Shown here piece after piece: positions 1 through 9,001 of a stretch of DNA of 64,000 bases. Below the pieces are notes generated by a model. That model searched no databases. It saw only the letters and a program-made list of their open reading frames with translations, and was not told the DNA's origin. Origin of the DNA: Hydrogenophaga sp. (GTDB lineage Bacteria; Pseudomonadota; Gammaproteobacteria; Burkholderiales; Burkholderiaceae_C); contig NZ_JAILWB010000008.1 of assembly GCF_025699295.1 (NCBI RefSeq), positions 1 to 64,000 of the forward strand, in the 5' to 3' direction. The position numbers and the translations under genes were made by a program. Positions within the stretch are counted from its first letter, which is position 1. Every line of letters starts with the position of its first letter.

Positions 1-111
1 GGGGTGACCTCGTTTCCGGTGCAGAAAGCCGGTTTAGCAGCTGAGGGTTAACCCGCATCCGCTCAAACCTACTGGAACCTGCGAGAACAATTCCGTAGAC
101 TTCTTCCAGGC

Positions 112-3093
112 TTGAAACTGCGCAGGCCAGGGGGAACCAGCTTGCCAAGCTTCTATCTGCGTTTTGTCGGATCCGATACCCTTCCCAAGTCATTGTCCAA
201 GCGAGAGGTTGAAGAATGCTTTGGCCTGAGCGCGGAGGACATCCACGAGCTTCGCCCGCCCCGCTTCCGGGGTACAGCTCGCCTGGGTGCGGCCGTTCAG
301 TTGGTGATGCTGCGCGCCACTGGCCGACACCCAGACGCCCTCTCGGGCCTGCCACCCGTGCTGCTGCGGCACCTGACATCAACACTGGGCATGAACGCGA
401 CGGACATCGCATCCGTGACGTCGCTGTACAAGGACAGGGACACCCGCTTCGAGCATCAGCTTTGGGCGCGGCAACGCGTTGGCTTCGCGGTCGTGGACGA
501 CACCACAAAAGCGCTGCTTGCGGATGCCCTGCGCGAGCTTGCCACCACTGCGGTCTCGGTGAACGATCTTGTGCATCAGTCGGAGCACTGGCTTTTCGAC
601 CGCCGCCTCGTGCTGCCTGGCGATCGGACCCTCAGGGACATGGCCCGCACGGCATTTGCCGACCAAGAGAATGCGGCGCTCGAAACGATTCGCGCAGGCG
701 TGCCGCGCGAGCATATCCACAGGGCGCTTTTGCACGCGTTCTCAAAACGATCCGGACCGGGCGGGCACACCGTGCTGGAGTGGCTGCGCGCGCCGCCGGG
801 CAAGCATGGCCAGCTCACCTTGAGTGAGGTCACCAAAAAAATCGAGTGCCTGAAGGCATTGCACGTCCACGAGTGGAAGCTGTCGGCGATTGCGCTGAAT
901 CGGTTGAAGGCCTACAGCCAGGAGGTGGTCAATCGACCACCGTCAGCAACAAAGAACCTGTCCCCTGAGCAGCGCGAGCTGGAGATGGTCTCATTCCTGC
1001 ACGTGACTTTGCTGGAACAGACCGACCTGGCTGCGGAGATGGGCGCGCGACGCCTCACAGATCTCTACCGCAAGGCCTCCGGCAAGGTGCTCAAGAAGCA
1101 AGCGGACAGCTCCGTCGATTTGCGCGCCGAGCGGGTGAAGCTCAAGGCGGTTCTCTACGACAAGAAGCTGACTGCTGCGCAAATCGTCTCAGCGATGCGC
1201 GAGCTGGTGCCGCAAAACGAGCCCGACTTCGCGGGAACGCGTGCTCAATTGGTCCGCGAAGCACTGGTGAAGGAGGAAGCGCCGCGTGTCTCAGCGCTGC
1301 TCAACTCACTGGGCATCCTGGAGATCAGAGGCGAGGCGTCGGACAAGGCACTGAGGCAGCTCAAGTTGCTGCGAGATCTGGCCAAACGAGGGGCAACCAG
1401 CCTGCCCGAGGGACTTGACGTGGCTTTTGCCGATCCCGGCTGGCATCTGTTGTTGCAGGGTTCGGACCGCAAGCTCGCTCTTGCTGCACTGAAGGTCAGT
1501 GCCGCGACGGCACTGCGCAAGGCCATCAAAGGCGGAAAGCTCTGGCTGGCGCACAGCAGCCGACACCGCAGTCGCGCCGATCAACTGATGTCTGAACAGG
1601 AATGGACGGACAAGAACAAGTCGCTCATCCGGGCGCTGAGCCTCACTGACGATCCCGACAAGTTCCTGGAGCGGGTGTTGGAGCGCGTCGACGCCGGCCT
1701 GGCCCAACTTGTCAAAGCTGTCGAGGAAGGCGCGCTCACCATCGACAACCAGGGCCACATCAGCATCGCACCCATCCAGGCGCTTGAAGTCGAACCCCAG
1801 GTCACGAAGACCCGCGAGAGCATGTTCAACATGATCGGCAGCGCGCAGTTCGCCGACATGCTGGTTGAGGTGGATGCCAAAACCCGCTTCAGCCAGGCGC
1901 TGCTGGGCCGGATGGCCAAGGACATTGGTGAGCTGAAGGCGGTCTACGGCGCCTTGTACGCGCACGGGACGGAGAACAACGCCAAGGGCGTGTGCGCCAT
2001 GATCCCCGGCCTGCAAGTCTCACAGATCTCCATGGCCATGCGTGCGCTGGAGGCCACCGGGCGGTTGAGGGAGGCCAACACGCGCATCATCGATTTCCAG
2101 CAGAGCATGCCGATTGCGATGCTCTGGGGCCAGGGCGACAAGGCGTCCTCCGATTCAATGACGCTCGATACCTCGCGGCACCTGCACTCGGCGCGCATGG
2201 AGTACCGCCGCAAACAGCATGGTGTGGGCATCTATGTGCACATGCTTGACACCTGGGCGCTGTTTCACGACCAGCCCATCGTCATCAACGACCGGCAGGC
2301 CGCGCCCGCGGTGCACGGCGTCGAAGCGCACAACTGCACCCGGCGTGAGGATCAGATCCGCCTGTCCCTGCTGGCCGTTGACACCCACGGCTACACCAAC
2401 GCAGCCATGGCGATCGCCAAGCTGCTGGGCTTCGATCTGTGTGTTCGCTTGCGCCAGTTGTCGGAGCGCAAGATGTTCATGGCATGGGGTGCTGCACCGC
2501 CTGAGTCTCTGGAGCGGTTGGTCGTGGGCAAGGTCTCGCTGCGGAAGATCCGTGCCGGTTGGATGGAGTTGCTGCGCCTGATCGCTTCCATTCGTCAGGG
2601 ACGGCTGACCGCTGCAGAGGCCATCGCCCGTCTTGGCAGCGCGGCCAGGGGTGATCCTGTGCATGCTGCCGCAGACGAGCTGGGAAAGCTTCTGCGCACC
2701 GTTTTTCTCTGCGATTACTTCACCATCCCTGAATTCCGACGCGAGATGCACGCACTGCTAAACCGTGGCGAGTCCATCCATCAACTGCAGCGCGCCGTGT
2801 ACCACGGGCGCGTGGGCGTCTCGCGTGGCCGCCGCGCCGATGAACTGCGCGCCGTCTCGACGTCGCACACCCTGCTGACCAACGTGGTGATCGCCTGGAA
2901 CACCATGAAGATGCAGGATGTCGTGGACCGCTGGAAGGCGCTCAAGCACCCCATCGAGGACCACTGGATCCGGCGCATCGGGCCGGTGCACTTTGAGCAC
3001 GTGAACTTCAAGGGCACCATCACCTTCGAGATCGATTCGTACGCCGACGCCCTGATTCAACGCCAGTCCAAGCTGCGCGCGCGGCGGGTTTGA
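112..3093 (+). CDS. tnpA: Tn3-family transposase (TnpA)
   Basis: Large DDE transposase that catalyses replicative transposition at 38-bp-type terminal repeats. The 993-residue length is the usual Tn3 TnpA size. An N-terminal DNA-binding region (DUF4158 type) is followed by a C-terminal catalytic region. I place the DDE triad at D681 (in ASSDS), D757 (in VDTHGYT) and E887 (in NRGES), which keeps the Tn3 D689/D765/E895 spacing. The reading starts at a TTG; the true start could be slightly different. No resolvase gene lies next to it, so the element is partial or its resolution genes are outside the window. Two near-identical repeats follow the stop. Family assignment is firm; the exact transposon is not recognised. 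Confidence 0.93.
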   Translation: MKLRRPGGTSLPSFYLRFVGSDTLPKSLSKREVEECFGLSAEDIHELRPPRFRGTARLGAAVQLVMLRATGRHPDALSGLPPVLLRHLTSTLGMNATDIASVTSLYKDRDTRFEHQLWARQRVGFAVVDDTTKALLADALRELATTAVSVNDLVHQSEHWLFDRRLVLPGDRTLRDMARTAFADQENAALETIRAGVPREHIHRALLHAFSKRSGPGGHTVLEWLRAPPGKHGQLTLSEVTKKIECLKALHVHEWKLSAIALNRLKAYSQEVVNRPPSATKNLSPEQRELEMVSFLHVTLLEQTDLAAEMGARRLTDLYRKASGKVLKKQADSSVDLRAERVKLKAVLYDKKLTAAQIVSAMRELVPQNEPDFAGTRAQLVREALVKEEAPRVSALLNSLGILEIRGEASDKALRQLKLLRDLAKRGATSLPEGLDVAFADPGWHLLLQGSDRKLALAALKVSAATALRKAIKGGKLWLAHSSRHRSRADQLMSEQEWTDKNKSLIRALSLTDDPDKFLERVLERVDAGLAQLVKAVEEGALTIDNQGHISIAPIQALEVEPQVTKTRESMFNMIGSAQFADMLVEVDAKTRFSQALLGRMAKDIGELKAVYGALYAHGTENNAKGVCAMIPGLQVSQISMAMRALEATGRLREANTRIIDFQQSMPIAMLWGQGDKASSDSMTLDTSRHLHSARMEYRRKQHGVGIYVHMLDTWALFHDQPIVINDRQAAPAVHGVEAHNCTRREDQIRLSLLAVDTHGYTNAAMAIAKLLGFDLCVRLRQLSERKMFMAWGAAPPESLERLVVGKVSLRKIRAGWMELLRLIASIRQGRLTAAEAIARLGSAARGDPVHAAADELGKLLRTVFLCDYFTIPEFRREMHALLNRGESIHQLQRAVYHGRVGVSRGRRADELRAVSTSHTLLTNVVIAWNTMKMQDVVDRWKALKHPIEDHWIRRIGPVHFEHVNFKGTITFEIDSYADALIQRQSKLRARRV

Positions 3094-3178
3094 TCCAGGT
3101 CGCCCGGAATACGGGGAGGTCGAAGCTCGTGTCGCCGGTGTCTAGGGGCACATGTTCGGGAAGGGTGGGTTTTCGGAA

Positions 3179-3297
3179 CCGGCTCTTTTCTCGTGCAATT
3201 CACCCGGTTAGCGGTTTCCGTTGTTCAATTAAATCAATGACTTAGAGGACTGCCGCAAAGACAGCCGGCTCGTTTTTCGTGCGATTCACCGGGTTAG
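3179..3297. repeat. Two imperfect direct repeats behind tnpA
   Basis: Two roughly 33-base copies lie at 3179-3211 and 3265-3297. Both begin CCGGCTC, carry TTCGTGC or CTCGTGC and ATTCACC in the middle, and end GGTTAG, with only a few mismatches. They are separated by about 53 bases. Placed just downstream of a Tn3 transposase, they could be two copies of a transposon terminal repeat (for example nested or one-ended insertions) or a duplicated binding site. I cannot see a convincing complete inverted partner at the left edge of the window. Confidence 0.5.
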
Positions 3298-3353
3298 GTT
3301 TTGGCACTGACGATGGCTTGCTGCCCGAAGGTGGGTCATCACGGAGAAAAAAG

Positions 3354-4178
3354 ATGGGACAAGCCAAGCTCAAGCAGCGCGCGGCCTTTGCGCCAGCCTT
3401 GGTCAATGAGTGGGAGGCGGAAGATGGCGTCAACTTCGCGGTGGCGCTCGCACGTGTGACGGGCTGGCTGCTCCATGTGGACTGGTGGGTTCCGTCGCTT
3501 GATCCGGACAACAACGTTGCTCTTGAGGATTGCAAACCGCTGCGCGTGTATGTGGCGGACAACGGCACCCGAATTTTTGATGTGCGCGGCAACCGGTCTC
3601 TCGGTGACTTCATTCACCGAACGATTCGGCCCATGGCCGTGCGGCACGGCATGGGCGGTGTCCGGACGCGCTACTACGCTGAGAGCGCGCTCGCGACGCT
3701 GCCTCTGCGCTACGCACCTGATCCGCCCAAGATCAGCATGGCAGTCAAAGCGATCGAGGCCAACACCGCCTATCTGGCTTCGATCCCCAAAAGACCGGAG
3801 CCCTGCATTCCGGCCGCCGAGGCGGCCGAATACACATTCGGCAGGTGTGCGGCGTTTGCGGAAGCGCTGCGAGAGGCGGCAGGCTTGGACCCCGTAGCGC
3901 TGCTGGCCATCCGATTCGAGCAGGGCGCGGAAGGGACTGAGCGCGGCTCCGATGGCTATGTCCATAGCTTCGTTCTGCACCCAGACGGGATGGGAGAGGA
4001 CAGTTGGGGCAAGGCGGATGTCAGGGAGATCGCCCAACGATTCGGAATCGTCGAGTTCCGGCTCGGTCGAGAGGCGCACAGTCGTGTTGTGAACAACCTG
4101 CAGCGCAACTCGCCAGAACTCTACGACGCGGCATTCATCAAGGCCAAAGAACTCATCCAGACCTATCGGCAACAGTGA
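3354..4178 (+). CDS. Hypothetical protein next to the Tn3 transposase
   Basis: A 274-residue soluble protein with no signal peptide or membrane segment. The ATG at 3354 is chosen because GGAG lies 7 bases upstream; an in-frame extension to 3279 would run into the second direct repeat. The N-terminus begins MGQAKLKQRAAF. The middle contains a WWVPSLD segment and a VRGNRSLGDF segment, and the C-terminus is helical and charged. I do not recognise the family. Its position beside a transposase and before plasmid-type genes suggests an accessory plasmid or island protein. Coding potential looks real because of the strong ribosome site and clean codon use. Confidence 0.65.
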   Translation: MGQAKLKQRAAFAPALVNEWEAEDGVNFAVALARVTGWLLHVDWWVPSLDPDNNVALEDCKPLRVYVADNGTRIFDVRGNRSLGDFIHRTIRPMAVRHGMGGVRTRYYAESALATLPLRYAPDPPKISMAVKAIEANTAYLASIPKRPEPCIPAAEAAEYTFGRCAAFAEALREAAGLDPVALLAIRFEQGAEGTERGSDGYVHSFVLHPDGMGEDSWGKADVREIAQRFGIVEFRLGREAHSRVVNNLQRNSPELYDAAFIKAKELIQTYRQQ

Positions 4179-4426
4179 GTTGCCCCCGACCAGTATCTCG
4201 TCACCCAGGTTCGGCCGTGACGTCTGACAATCCGCAGGCCCCCAAGAAGCACCGAGACGATGTGCTCAAAACCCTCAATACGCTGCACAGCGTACAGTTG
4301 CCACATTGTCTTGAACCAGGCTGGCGGTCCCGTTGCGACGCGTTCCAGATAGGTCCGAATGACATCGACCGCGTGCAAGCCGTGTAGCTTCATCGCGGAT
4401 TTGTCCAGCCAGGCAGGTTGAACCAT
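4163..4426 (-). CDS. Possible small hypothetical protein
   Basis: An 87-codon reading frame that ends inside the 3' end of the convergent upstream gene. The internal part, with the segments LHGLHAVDVIRTYLE and WFKTMWQLYAVQRI, has the amphipathic look of a real helical protein, but no ribosome site stands out and I do not recognise it. It could be the tail of a degraded gene. It fills the roughly 300-base space between the two better-supported genes on either side. Confidence 0.28.
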   Translation of the reverse strand: MVQPAWLDKSAMKLHGLHAVDVIRTYLERVATGPPAWFKTMWQLYAVQRIEGFEHIVSVLLGGLRIVRRHGRTWVTRYWSGATHCCR

Positions 4427-4480
4427 CCCAGGCAGCCTGACCGGGCGGAAATGATTCTGCGATGCCCACGAAACACTGCG

Positions 4481-5329
4481 CTATGACCGGAAAATGTCCA
4501 GCAGCCGCCCGTCGTTGTCCGTAAAAGTGATCTCGTCGAACCGTGCCGGCAAGGCCTGGCCACGCTTGCACAGCGCCTGCAGAAGTGTCTGTTCGGATAC
4601 CGGGGCGATCAGTTGTGCCAGTGTGCCCTCAGGGTTGTGGGTGGTCCAATCACGCGTCGTGAAAGCCACCATCCCTCTTTCAGCCAGGATCGGTGCCTGC
4701 TTTTGCTGGTCCACCTGGTAGGGTTCATTCAGGATGAAGTGCAACCCCGTGTCCGGGTCGCGCCACAGACTCTCATGATCCTGATCGGGGTAGCGGCTGC
4801 TGAGCATGCGGTGCGGGTCGCCTCGGAAGGCCGCCACGGTCTTGGCCAGTGACACCGGCAAGACCCGCAAGGCGTCGACGAACACCAGTTGCCGCGCGGC
4901 CTTGCTCAGGTGGTGGGCGCACGAGAGGAAGGACGCGTAGTCCTCGGGGGAGGCCAGGCGTGTTCGATCTCCACCGACGATGTGAAATCGTCCCAGCGAA
5001 CCAATGCGACGCCGGACTGGCAAGGGCAAGAAGTTGGGCCAGGGCTCAGACAGCACCACGTTCGCGTGGATGCGGCCCCAGTCGCCACGGCTTCGATCAC
5101 CCCACGAAGCGGTGAGCGTGACCGCGTGGTCGGAACTCGCCCGATCGCGCGAGCGCCACGCGCGCTCGACGACCTTGTACGAGGGCAAGCCGTGGGCGGT
5201 TGCAGCCAGGTTCAGTGCCGCACCTTGGCTCAACTGTGGGTCGCGTTGACGGATTTTCCTCGCCTCGTTCTTGAGGCGCTTGGGGGACGGGATATTGTTG
5301 CCCGCGGTGGGCATATGGGATGCGTGCAT
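4481..5329 (-). CDS. Plasmid/island hypothetical protein (DUF5623-like)
   Basis: A 282-residue protein whose N-terminal 60 residues (SPKRLKNEARKIRQ... followed by LSQGAALNLAATAHG) match the short helical module seen in glyoxalase-related and DUF5623 proteins of plasmids and integrative elements. The rest is a mixed alpha/beta region with no catalytic motif I can name. The ATG at 5329 is preceded by AGGAAG at suitable spacing; a second ATG five codons later is possible. It is transcribed in the same direction as kfrA, about 400 bases downstream of it. DUF assignment is from memory of the family, so treat it as moderate. Confidence 0.6.
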   Translation of the reverse strand: MHASHMPTAGNNIPSPKRLKNEARKIRQRDPQLSQGAALNLAATAHGLPSYKVVERAWRSRDRASSDHAVTLTASWGDRSRGDWGRIHANVVLSEPWPNFLPLPVRRRIGSLGRFHIVGGDRTRLASPEDYASFLSCAHHLSKAARQLVFVDALRVLPVSLAKTVAAFRGDPHRMLSSRYPDQDHESLWRDPDTGLHFILNEPYQVDQQKQAPILAERGMVAFTTRDWTTHNPEGTLAQLIAPVSEQTLLQALCKRGQALPARFDEITFTDNDGRLLDIFRS

Positions 5330-5735
5330 GGTCTTCCTATTGCCAGACCGTCATCCGCTACCGATCCATGGCGACAGGGGTCCATGGGGCAAGTGTGTTT
5401 GTCGACGCTGCAGCGCGAAGGGCTGCCTTCCAGGGCGGATGGGGGTGCTGCGTCCAAAGCGGTGGCAGTATGGCAGGTCGCTCTGCGATGTGCAATCCCT
5501 CGGCCTATAGGGTGACTGTAGATCGCGGGGAGAATTGAAGCACTGTTCCGATGTGACTCAATACTCAACGAGCCTCGCCATCGTGCCGTGCCACCGACGG
5601 CCTGTTGACGACATCCGGGTGATTGATTTCGAAGGGCGCCTTGCTTGCGCACGTCTTCCCCGCGGCGTTGACGCGTTTGGCGGGTTGGCCGTGATGCCTG
5701 AAAGACTTGCTGGTTCGTACTGGACGCCTTGACTT
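5330..5735. other. 406-base intergenic stretch
   Basis: No convincing gene is seen here. It should hold the promoter of the minus-strand gene that starts at 5329 and the transcript end of kfrA. Several open frames cross it on both strands, but none has a ribosome site or a recognisable product. Confidence 0.4.
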
Positions 5736-6797
5736 TTAACGGGCTTGTTTCGCTGGCTTTGCGCTCACCGTCACTGCGCCGGATTCGCTCGATGTGGCCG
5801 TCAGTCGCTCCAGCAGGCTGGCGACGACCTGCTCTTGCGCCGCGACGGATGACCTGGCCGTGGCCAGCGCCAGTTCCAGCTGCTGCTTTTCAGAAAGCAG
5901 TTCATCGACCTTGGCCTGCAACTGCGCGTTCGAGGTGCCGAGCTGCTGAACGGCCGCATCCTGCTCGACCAGGCGCCGGCCCAACTCCTCGGTGCGCCTT
6001 TGTGCAAACCCCAATTCCTCCTTGCGCGGCCGCAGACCCCGCAGCTCTTCCTGGGCCTGGTGCAGATCGCCTTGGGCGCGCGACAAATCACCCAGCAGGC
6101 GTGCGTTGTCCTGCAGGGCGTGCACGGCCTCCTGCTGTTTGGTGGCCAAGGTCTCGCGCACGCTGCGCAACTCGGCCTGCAGGTACTGCACCTGCTGCTC
6201 GTGCTTGCGCTGGTCCTGGTCGCGCTGCTCCTTGGTGGATTGCCGGAAATGCTCCAGCGCCTGGCGCGCATGCTGGTGCTTTTCTTCCAGGGATTGGCGG
6301 TGGCGCTCTTCGGCCGCGATGCGCTCCTGCAGGTCGACCACCTGCTGGGCGAGCTGCGTGTTTTCCAGGGTCTTGCTGCGCAACGTTTCACTGGTTTTAC
6401 TGTGAGCGGTTTTTTCTTCAGCCACGGTGCGCTGGGTTTGCTCCAATTGTTGGCGGGTGGAATGCGCTTCGGTTTTCAGGGCCGCCGCGGCTTGTTGATG
6501 TGCGGCGAGCTGCTCGGCGTGCCTGGCTTGCATCGCGGTGACCCGCTTTTCCGCCTCCTCGTTGACCCGGGCGGCCAAGCGGCCCACCAGGTCCTGGATC
6601 GCCTCGCTGACGGCCACGCGGCTGCCGGTGGCCCCGCCTTCCTCTTCCTCAATCTCCTTCAGGTAGCGATGGATCGTGCTCTTGGAGCCGGTGCCCAGCT
6701 CTTCACGCACCGCATCGATGGACGGATGGCGCCCGGTGGCCCGCAATTTATCGCGTGCGCGCAGCACTTCAGACTTGTAGATTCCGGCTCGGGCCAT
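5736..6797 (-). CDS. kfrA: KfrA-family plasmid DNA-binding protein
   Basis: KfrA proteins bind DNA through an N-terminal helix-turn-helix domain and polymerise through a long alpha-helical tail; in IncP-type plasmids they act as autoregulators and help partitioning. Here residues 1-60 carry the KfrA_N pattern (YKSEVLRARDKL, then SIDAVREELGTGSKSTIHRYL). Residues about 80-335 are an almost unbroken coiled coil rich in Q, E, A and L. The 353-residue length is typical. The ATG at 6797 has a purine-rich AGAGGTG site. A palindrome lies 26-50 bases upstream, which fits autoregulation. This is the strongest marker of plasmid or integrative-element backbone in the window. Confidence 0.88.
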   Translation of the reverse strand: MARAGIYKSEVLRARDKLRATGRHPSIDAVREELGTGSKSTIHRYLKEIEEEEGGATGSRVAVSEAIQDLVGRLAARVNEEAEKRVTAMQARHAEQLAAHQQAAAALKTEAHSTRQQLEQTQRTVAEEKTAHSKTSETLRSKTLENTQLAQQVVDLQERIAAEERHRQSLEEKHQHARQALEHFRQSTKEQRDQDQRKHEQQVQYLQAELRSVRETLATKQQEAVHALQDNARLLGDLSRAQGDLHQAQEELRGLRPRKEELGFAQRRTEELGRRLVEQDAAVQQLGTSNAQLQAKVDELLSEKQQLELALATARSSVAAQEQVVASLLERLTATSSESGAVTVSAKPAKQAR

Positions 6798-6822
6798 GGC
6801 TCACCTCTTTATTTCGTACCTT

Positions 6823-6847
6823 AGTATGTACCATGATATTACATACT
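6823..6847 (-). promoter_or_regulatory. Candidate KfrA operator palindrome
   Basis: Perfect inverted repeat AGTATGTA - 9 bases - TACATACT in an AT-rich stretch directly upstream of kfrA. KfrA proteins are known to bind a palindrome overlapping their own promoter, so autorepression is the natural reading. Binding itself is inferred. Confidence 0.65.
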
Positions 6848-7070
6848 ATTTAAGAGGAAAAGAAATTGCATTTCTCGATAAAATTAACATTGGGTAATGG
6901 GAGATTATCCAATGTGATGACGTTTCAAGCGGTCTTATCCCCGGCTTGCGTACGGCAGACTCCACCGGTGCCATCAGATAGTTCGAAAGACCGGGTTCGA
7001 CTTTCATGGTGTCCAATGGGGTGACTTGACCTTCACCAAGGCAACCGATCGCGTTGGCCAGACCACAGGA

Positions 7071-7352
7071 ATGATGAGTTGCGTTCCCTCACCGACCTAC
7101 AACGCTGGTGTTCGCCACATCCTGACCCTCGACCCCGAGGTCGGGCGCGCATTCGCAGCGTTTCTCTGCGCAGCCTTTCGAAATGCCAGCTCGCTGGAAC
7201 CTGCCCATGAGGATCTGCGCGCAGCCTCGGGGTCCAGTCTCACAGGCACTCACGGCATGTCCAACACTCGTGGACAGGCACTGTGCGATACGGACCACGA
7301 GCCGCTGATGGCGCGCTTCAATGCGGCCACCACACTCGAGCTGCCTGCATGA
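7071..7352 (+). CDS. Small hypothetical protein coupled to a thioredoxin gene
   Basis: About 93 residues if read from the ATG at 7071; an upstream TTG at 7026 is an alternative. The stop overlaps the start of the next gene as ATGA, the arrangement of translationally coupled genes, and this is the main reason to believe it. The product is not recognised; it has no signal peptide and one clear hydrophobic stretch (AFAAFLCAAF). AGGA precedes the start but is very close to it. Confidence 0.35.
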   Translation: MMSCVPSPTYNAGVRHILTLDPEVGRAFAAFLCAAFRNASSLEPAHEDLRAASGSSLTGTHGMSNTRGQALCDTDHEPLMARFNAATTLELPA

Positions 7353-7693
7353 CGCTGGACGTGGTTTGCCTGTGTGCCGAATGGTGCGGCACCTGCCGCG
7401 ACTACCTTCCCGAGTTTGAAAAGCTCAGCGGTTCGCGCCTCGACTGGCGCACGCATTGGGTCGACGTGGAGGACTTCGATGCCGCGCTGGACGAAGTTGA
7501 CATCACGACCTTTCCCATGATCCTGATCGTGGATGCCGCCGGAACGCTGTGTTTTGCCGGGCCGCTCACGCCCCAGCCGGGCATGCTGCAGCGCCTGTGC
7601 CAAGCCGCGCAGAAGGGTTCACTTCAGGCCACCGACGCCGAGGCCGCGACCTGGCAGCCAATGCTGCACTCCCTGCGACTTCGAGACGATTAG
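7349..7693 (+). CDS. Thioredoxin-fold protein
   Basis: A 114-residue cytoplasmic thioredoxin-like protein. The start MTLDVVCLCAEWCGTC places the WCGTC redox motif at residues 12-16, immediately after the first beta strand. The cis-proline region reads TTFPMILI. It lacks a signal peptide. Expected activity is dithiol/disulfide exchange, though the partner is unknown. It begins inside the stop of the preceding small gene (ATGA). The nearby metal-resistance genes suggest a role in redox defence, but that is inference. Confidence 0.75.
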   Translation: MTLDVVCLCAEWCGTCRDYLPEFEKLSGSRLDWRTHWVDVEDFDAALDEVDITTFPMILIVDAAGTLCFAGPLTPQPGMLQRLCQAAQKGSLQATDAEAATWQPMLHSLRLRDD

Positions 7694-7771
7694 TCGCCAA
7701 TTCTCAGGAATCGTTGACCAGACGTATCGTCTGCCAATGGACGCCCTGGCCTCACCCAGCTCCGACAACGA

Positions 7772-7801
7772 CACCTGATCCGCAACGGATCGGTTCAGGT
7801 G
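7772..7801. other. Stem-loop after the thioredoxin gene
   Basis: Arms CACCTGA and TCAGGTG enclose an inner TCCG-CAA-CGGA hairpin. There is no following T-run, so it is not a classical terminator. It lies in the 277-base space between the thioredoxin gene and the membrane-protein gene, where I see no other feature. Confidence 0.3.
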
Positions 7802-7970
7802 CCCGGCGTGAGGCGGAGGCGGTTCGATTTGACGCAACCTGCACGGATGTACTTGCCCCGCCCGGATCAGCACCCGCTGGTGGTCGCAGCAGCAGCGCTC
7901 GCCGGTGAGCGCGCGAGGTGAGCCAAGTTCAAACGGCACGGCCGGTCATGTTCACAGGCAGAATCAAGCC

Positions 7971-8444
7971 ATGCGCCTACTGCCTGGAATCGACCACATC
8001 ACACGCCTGCCTGAATTCAACGTGATCGTGTTTGCATTGCTGCTCAACTATCCTTGGGAATTCTTGCAAGTTCCGTTGTTCGCAGACATGCCCCAGGCTG
8101 CACACTGGGACGCGATCAGGACTTGCACGAGAGCGACACTGGGAGACGCCGTGATCATGCTCATCGCCTATTGGACCGTTGGCTTGGTTGCTCGCAACCG
8201 GAGCTGGGTGCTGGCGCCAAGCACGGCACGCATCCTGATGTTTGCTGCAACGGGTGTCGTGATCACGATAGCCATCGAAAGGCTGGCTGTTGCGGGAATA
8301 TGGCTCGGCGGTTGGCGCTACTCATCGTTGATGCCGGTGGTCCCCGGTATCGGAGTCGGTTTGTCACCTCTGCTTCAGTGGGTGGTGCTGCCCCCACTTG
8401 TGATCTGGTTTTCACGCCGGCAGATCCTTGGCTCAAGCCGGTAA
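7971..8444 (+). CDS. Small integral membrane protein of metal-resistance regions
   Basis: A 157-residue protein with about four hydrophobic segments: FNVIVFALLLNYPWEFLQVP, a TLGDAVIMLIAYWTVGL stretch, a FAATGVVITIAIERLAVAGIW-type stretch split by charged residues, and a C-terminal LLQWVVLPPLVIWF helix. The NYPWEF motif in the first helix is distinctive for a conserved but uncharacterised inner-membrane family that I associate with mercury and other metal loci. The ATG at 7971 is chosen because earlier in-frame codons lack a ribosome site and are not protein-like. No function can be assigned. Confidence 0.6.
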   Translation: MRLLPGIDHITRLPEFNVIVFALLLNYPWEFLQVPLFADMPQAAHWDAIRTCTRATLGDAVIMLIAYWTVGLVARNRSWVLAPSTARILMFAATGVVITIAIERLAVAGIWLGGWRYSSLMPVVPGIGVGLSPLLQWVVLPPLVIWFSRRQILGSSR

Positions 8445-8680
8445 GCGACTGTCCAACGGCCCTTGTGCAGGATTTTTTTACGGGCACATGCCCGCGATGC
8501 CCCGACGCATGACCGAAACAAGCGGAAAGCGACAACCATCGGTTGCGCGACCGCTCGCGCGCCGCCAGTCCACGGCCTCGGGGGATCAATGTCAACGCAA
8601 TGTCATCTGGCTTGTACTTTGCTTGTGACTGCAGAAACCGATTGGGTCTCTCGTTCTTGCGGGATGGGGCAATCGGGCCG

Positions 8681-8914
8681 ATGACTGCTGTCGCAGCATT
8701 CGACCACGTACTCCAGCTTCTCGAAGCAGCTCGGGAACAGGGAAGATTCGAAACCACTCTTGACGCGTTGCTGTCGCAGGCCGTCATCGATCTGAAGGCG
8801 ATCGGAGTTCGATCCACCCCGACCTTCTTCGTCAATGTGAAACCACTCGCTTCGACCGACCCGGACCAGCTCGACGAGATGGTCAAACACGAGGTGGCGC
8901 AGTTTCTAAAGTAG
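8681..8914 (+). pseudogene. Remnant of a DsbA/thioredoxin_4-type oxidoreductase
   Basis: The last 75 or so residues match the C-terminal part of DsbA-like proteins: a helical segment (LQLLEAAREQGRFE) leads directly to GVRSTPTFFVN, the conserved cis-proline loop. The N-terminal thioredoxin strand with its CxxC motif is missing, and the helical domain appears internally deleted, with EQGRFETTLDALLSQ joined straight to VIDLKAIGVRS. It cannot be a functional oxidoreductase as written. It is a decayed relic beside the mer/cop genes. Confidence 0.65.
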
Positions 8915-9001
8915 CGATGGCTCTGGGCGCTACCGGTCCTGTCCGACGTCTCGTTCATCTGGCGCTAAACCCAGGACCAATGAGGGTCGTCGCTTTGAGC
9001 C

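Noticed and set aside
1..40. Left terminal inverted repeat of the Tn3 element
   Set aside because: The window begins GGGG and a TGCA-GAAA-GCCGGTT pattern loosely resembles the reverse complement of the repeats at 3179 and 3265, but spacing differs and the match is too weak to call an inverted repeat.
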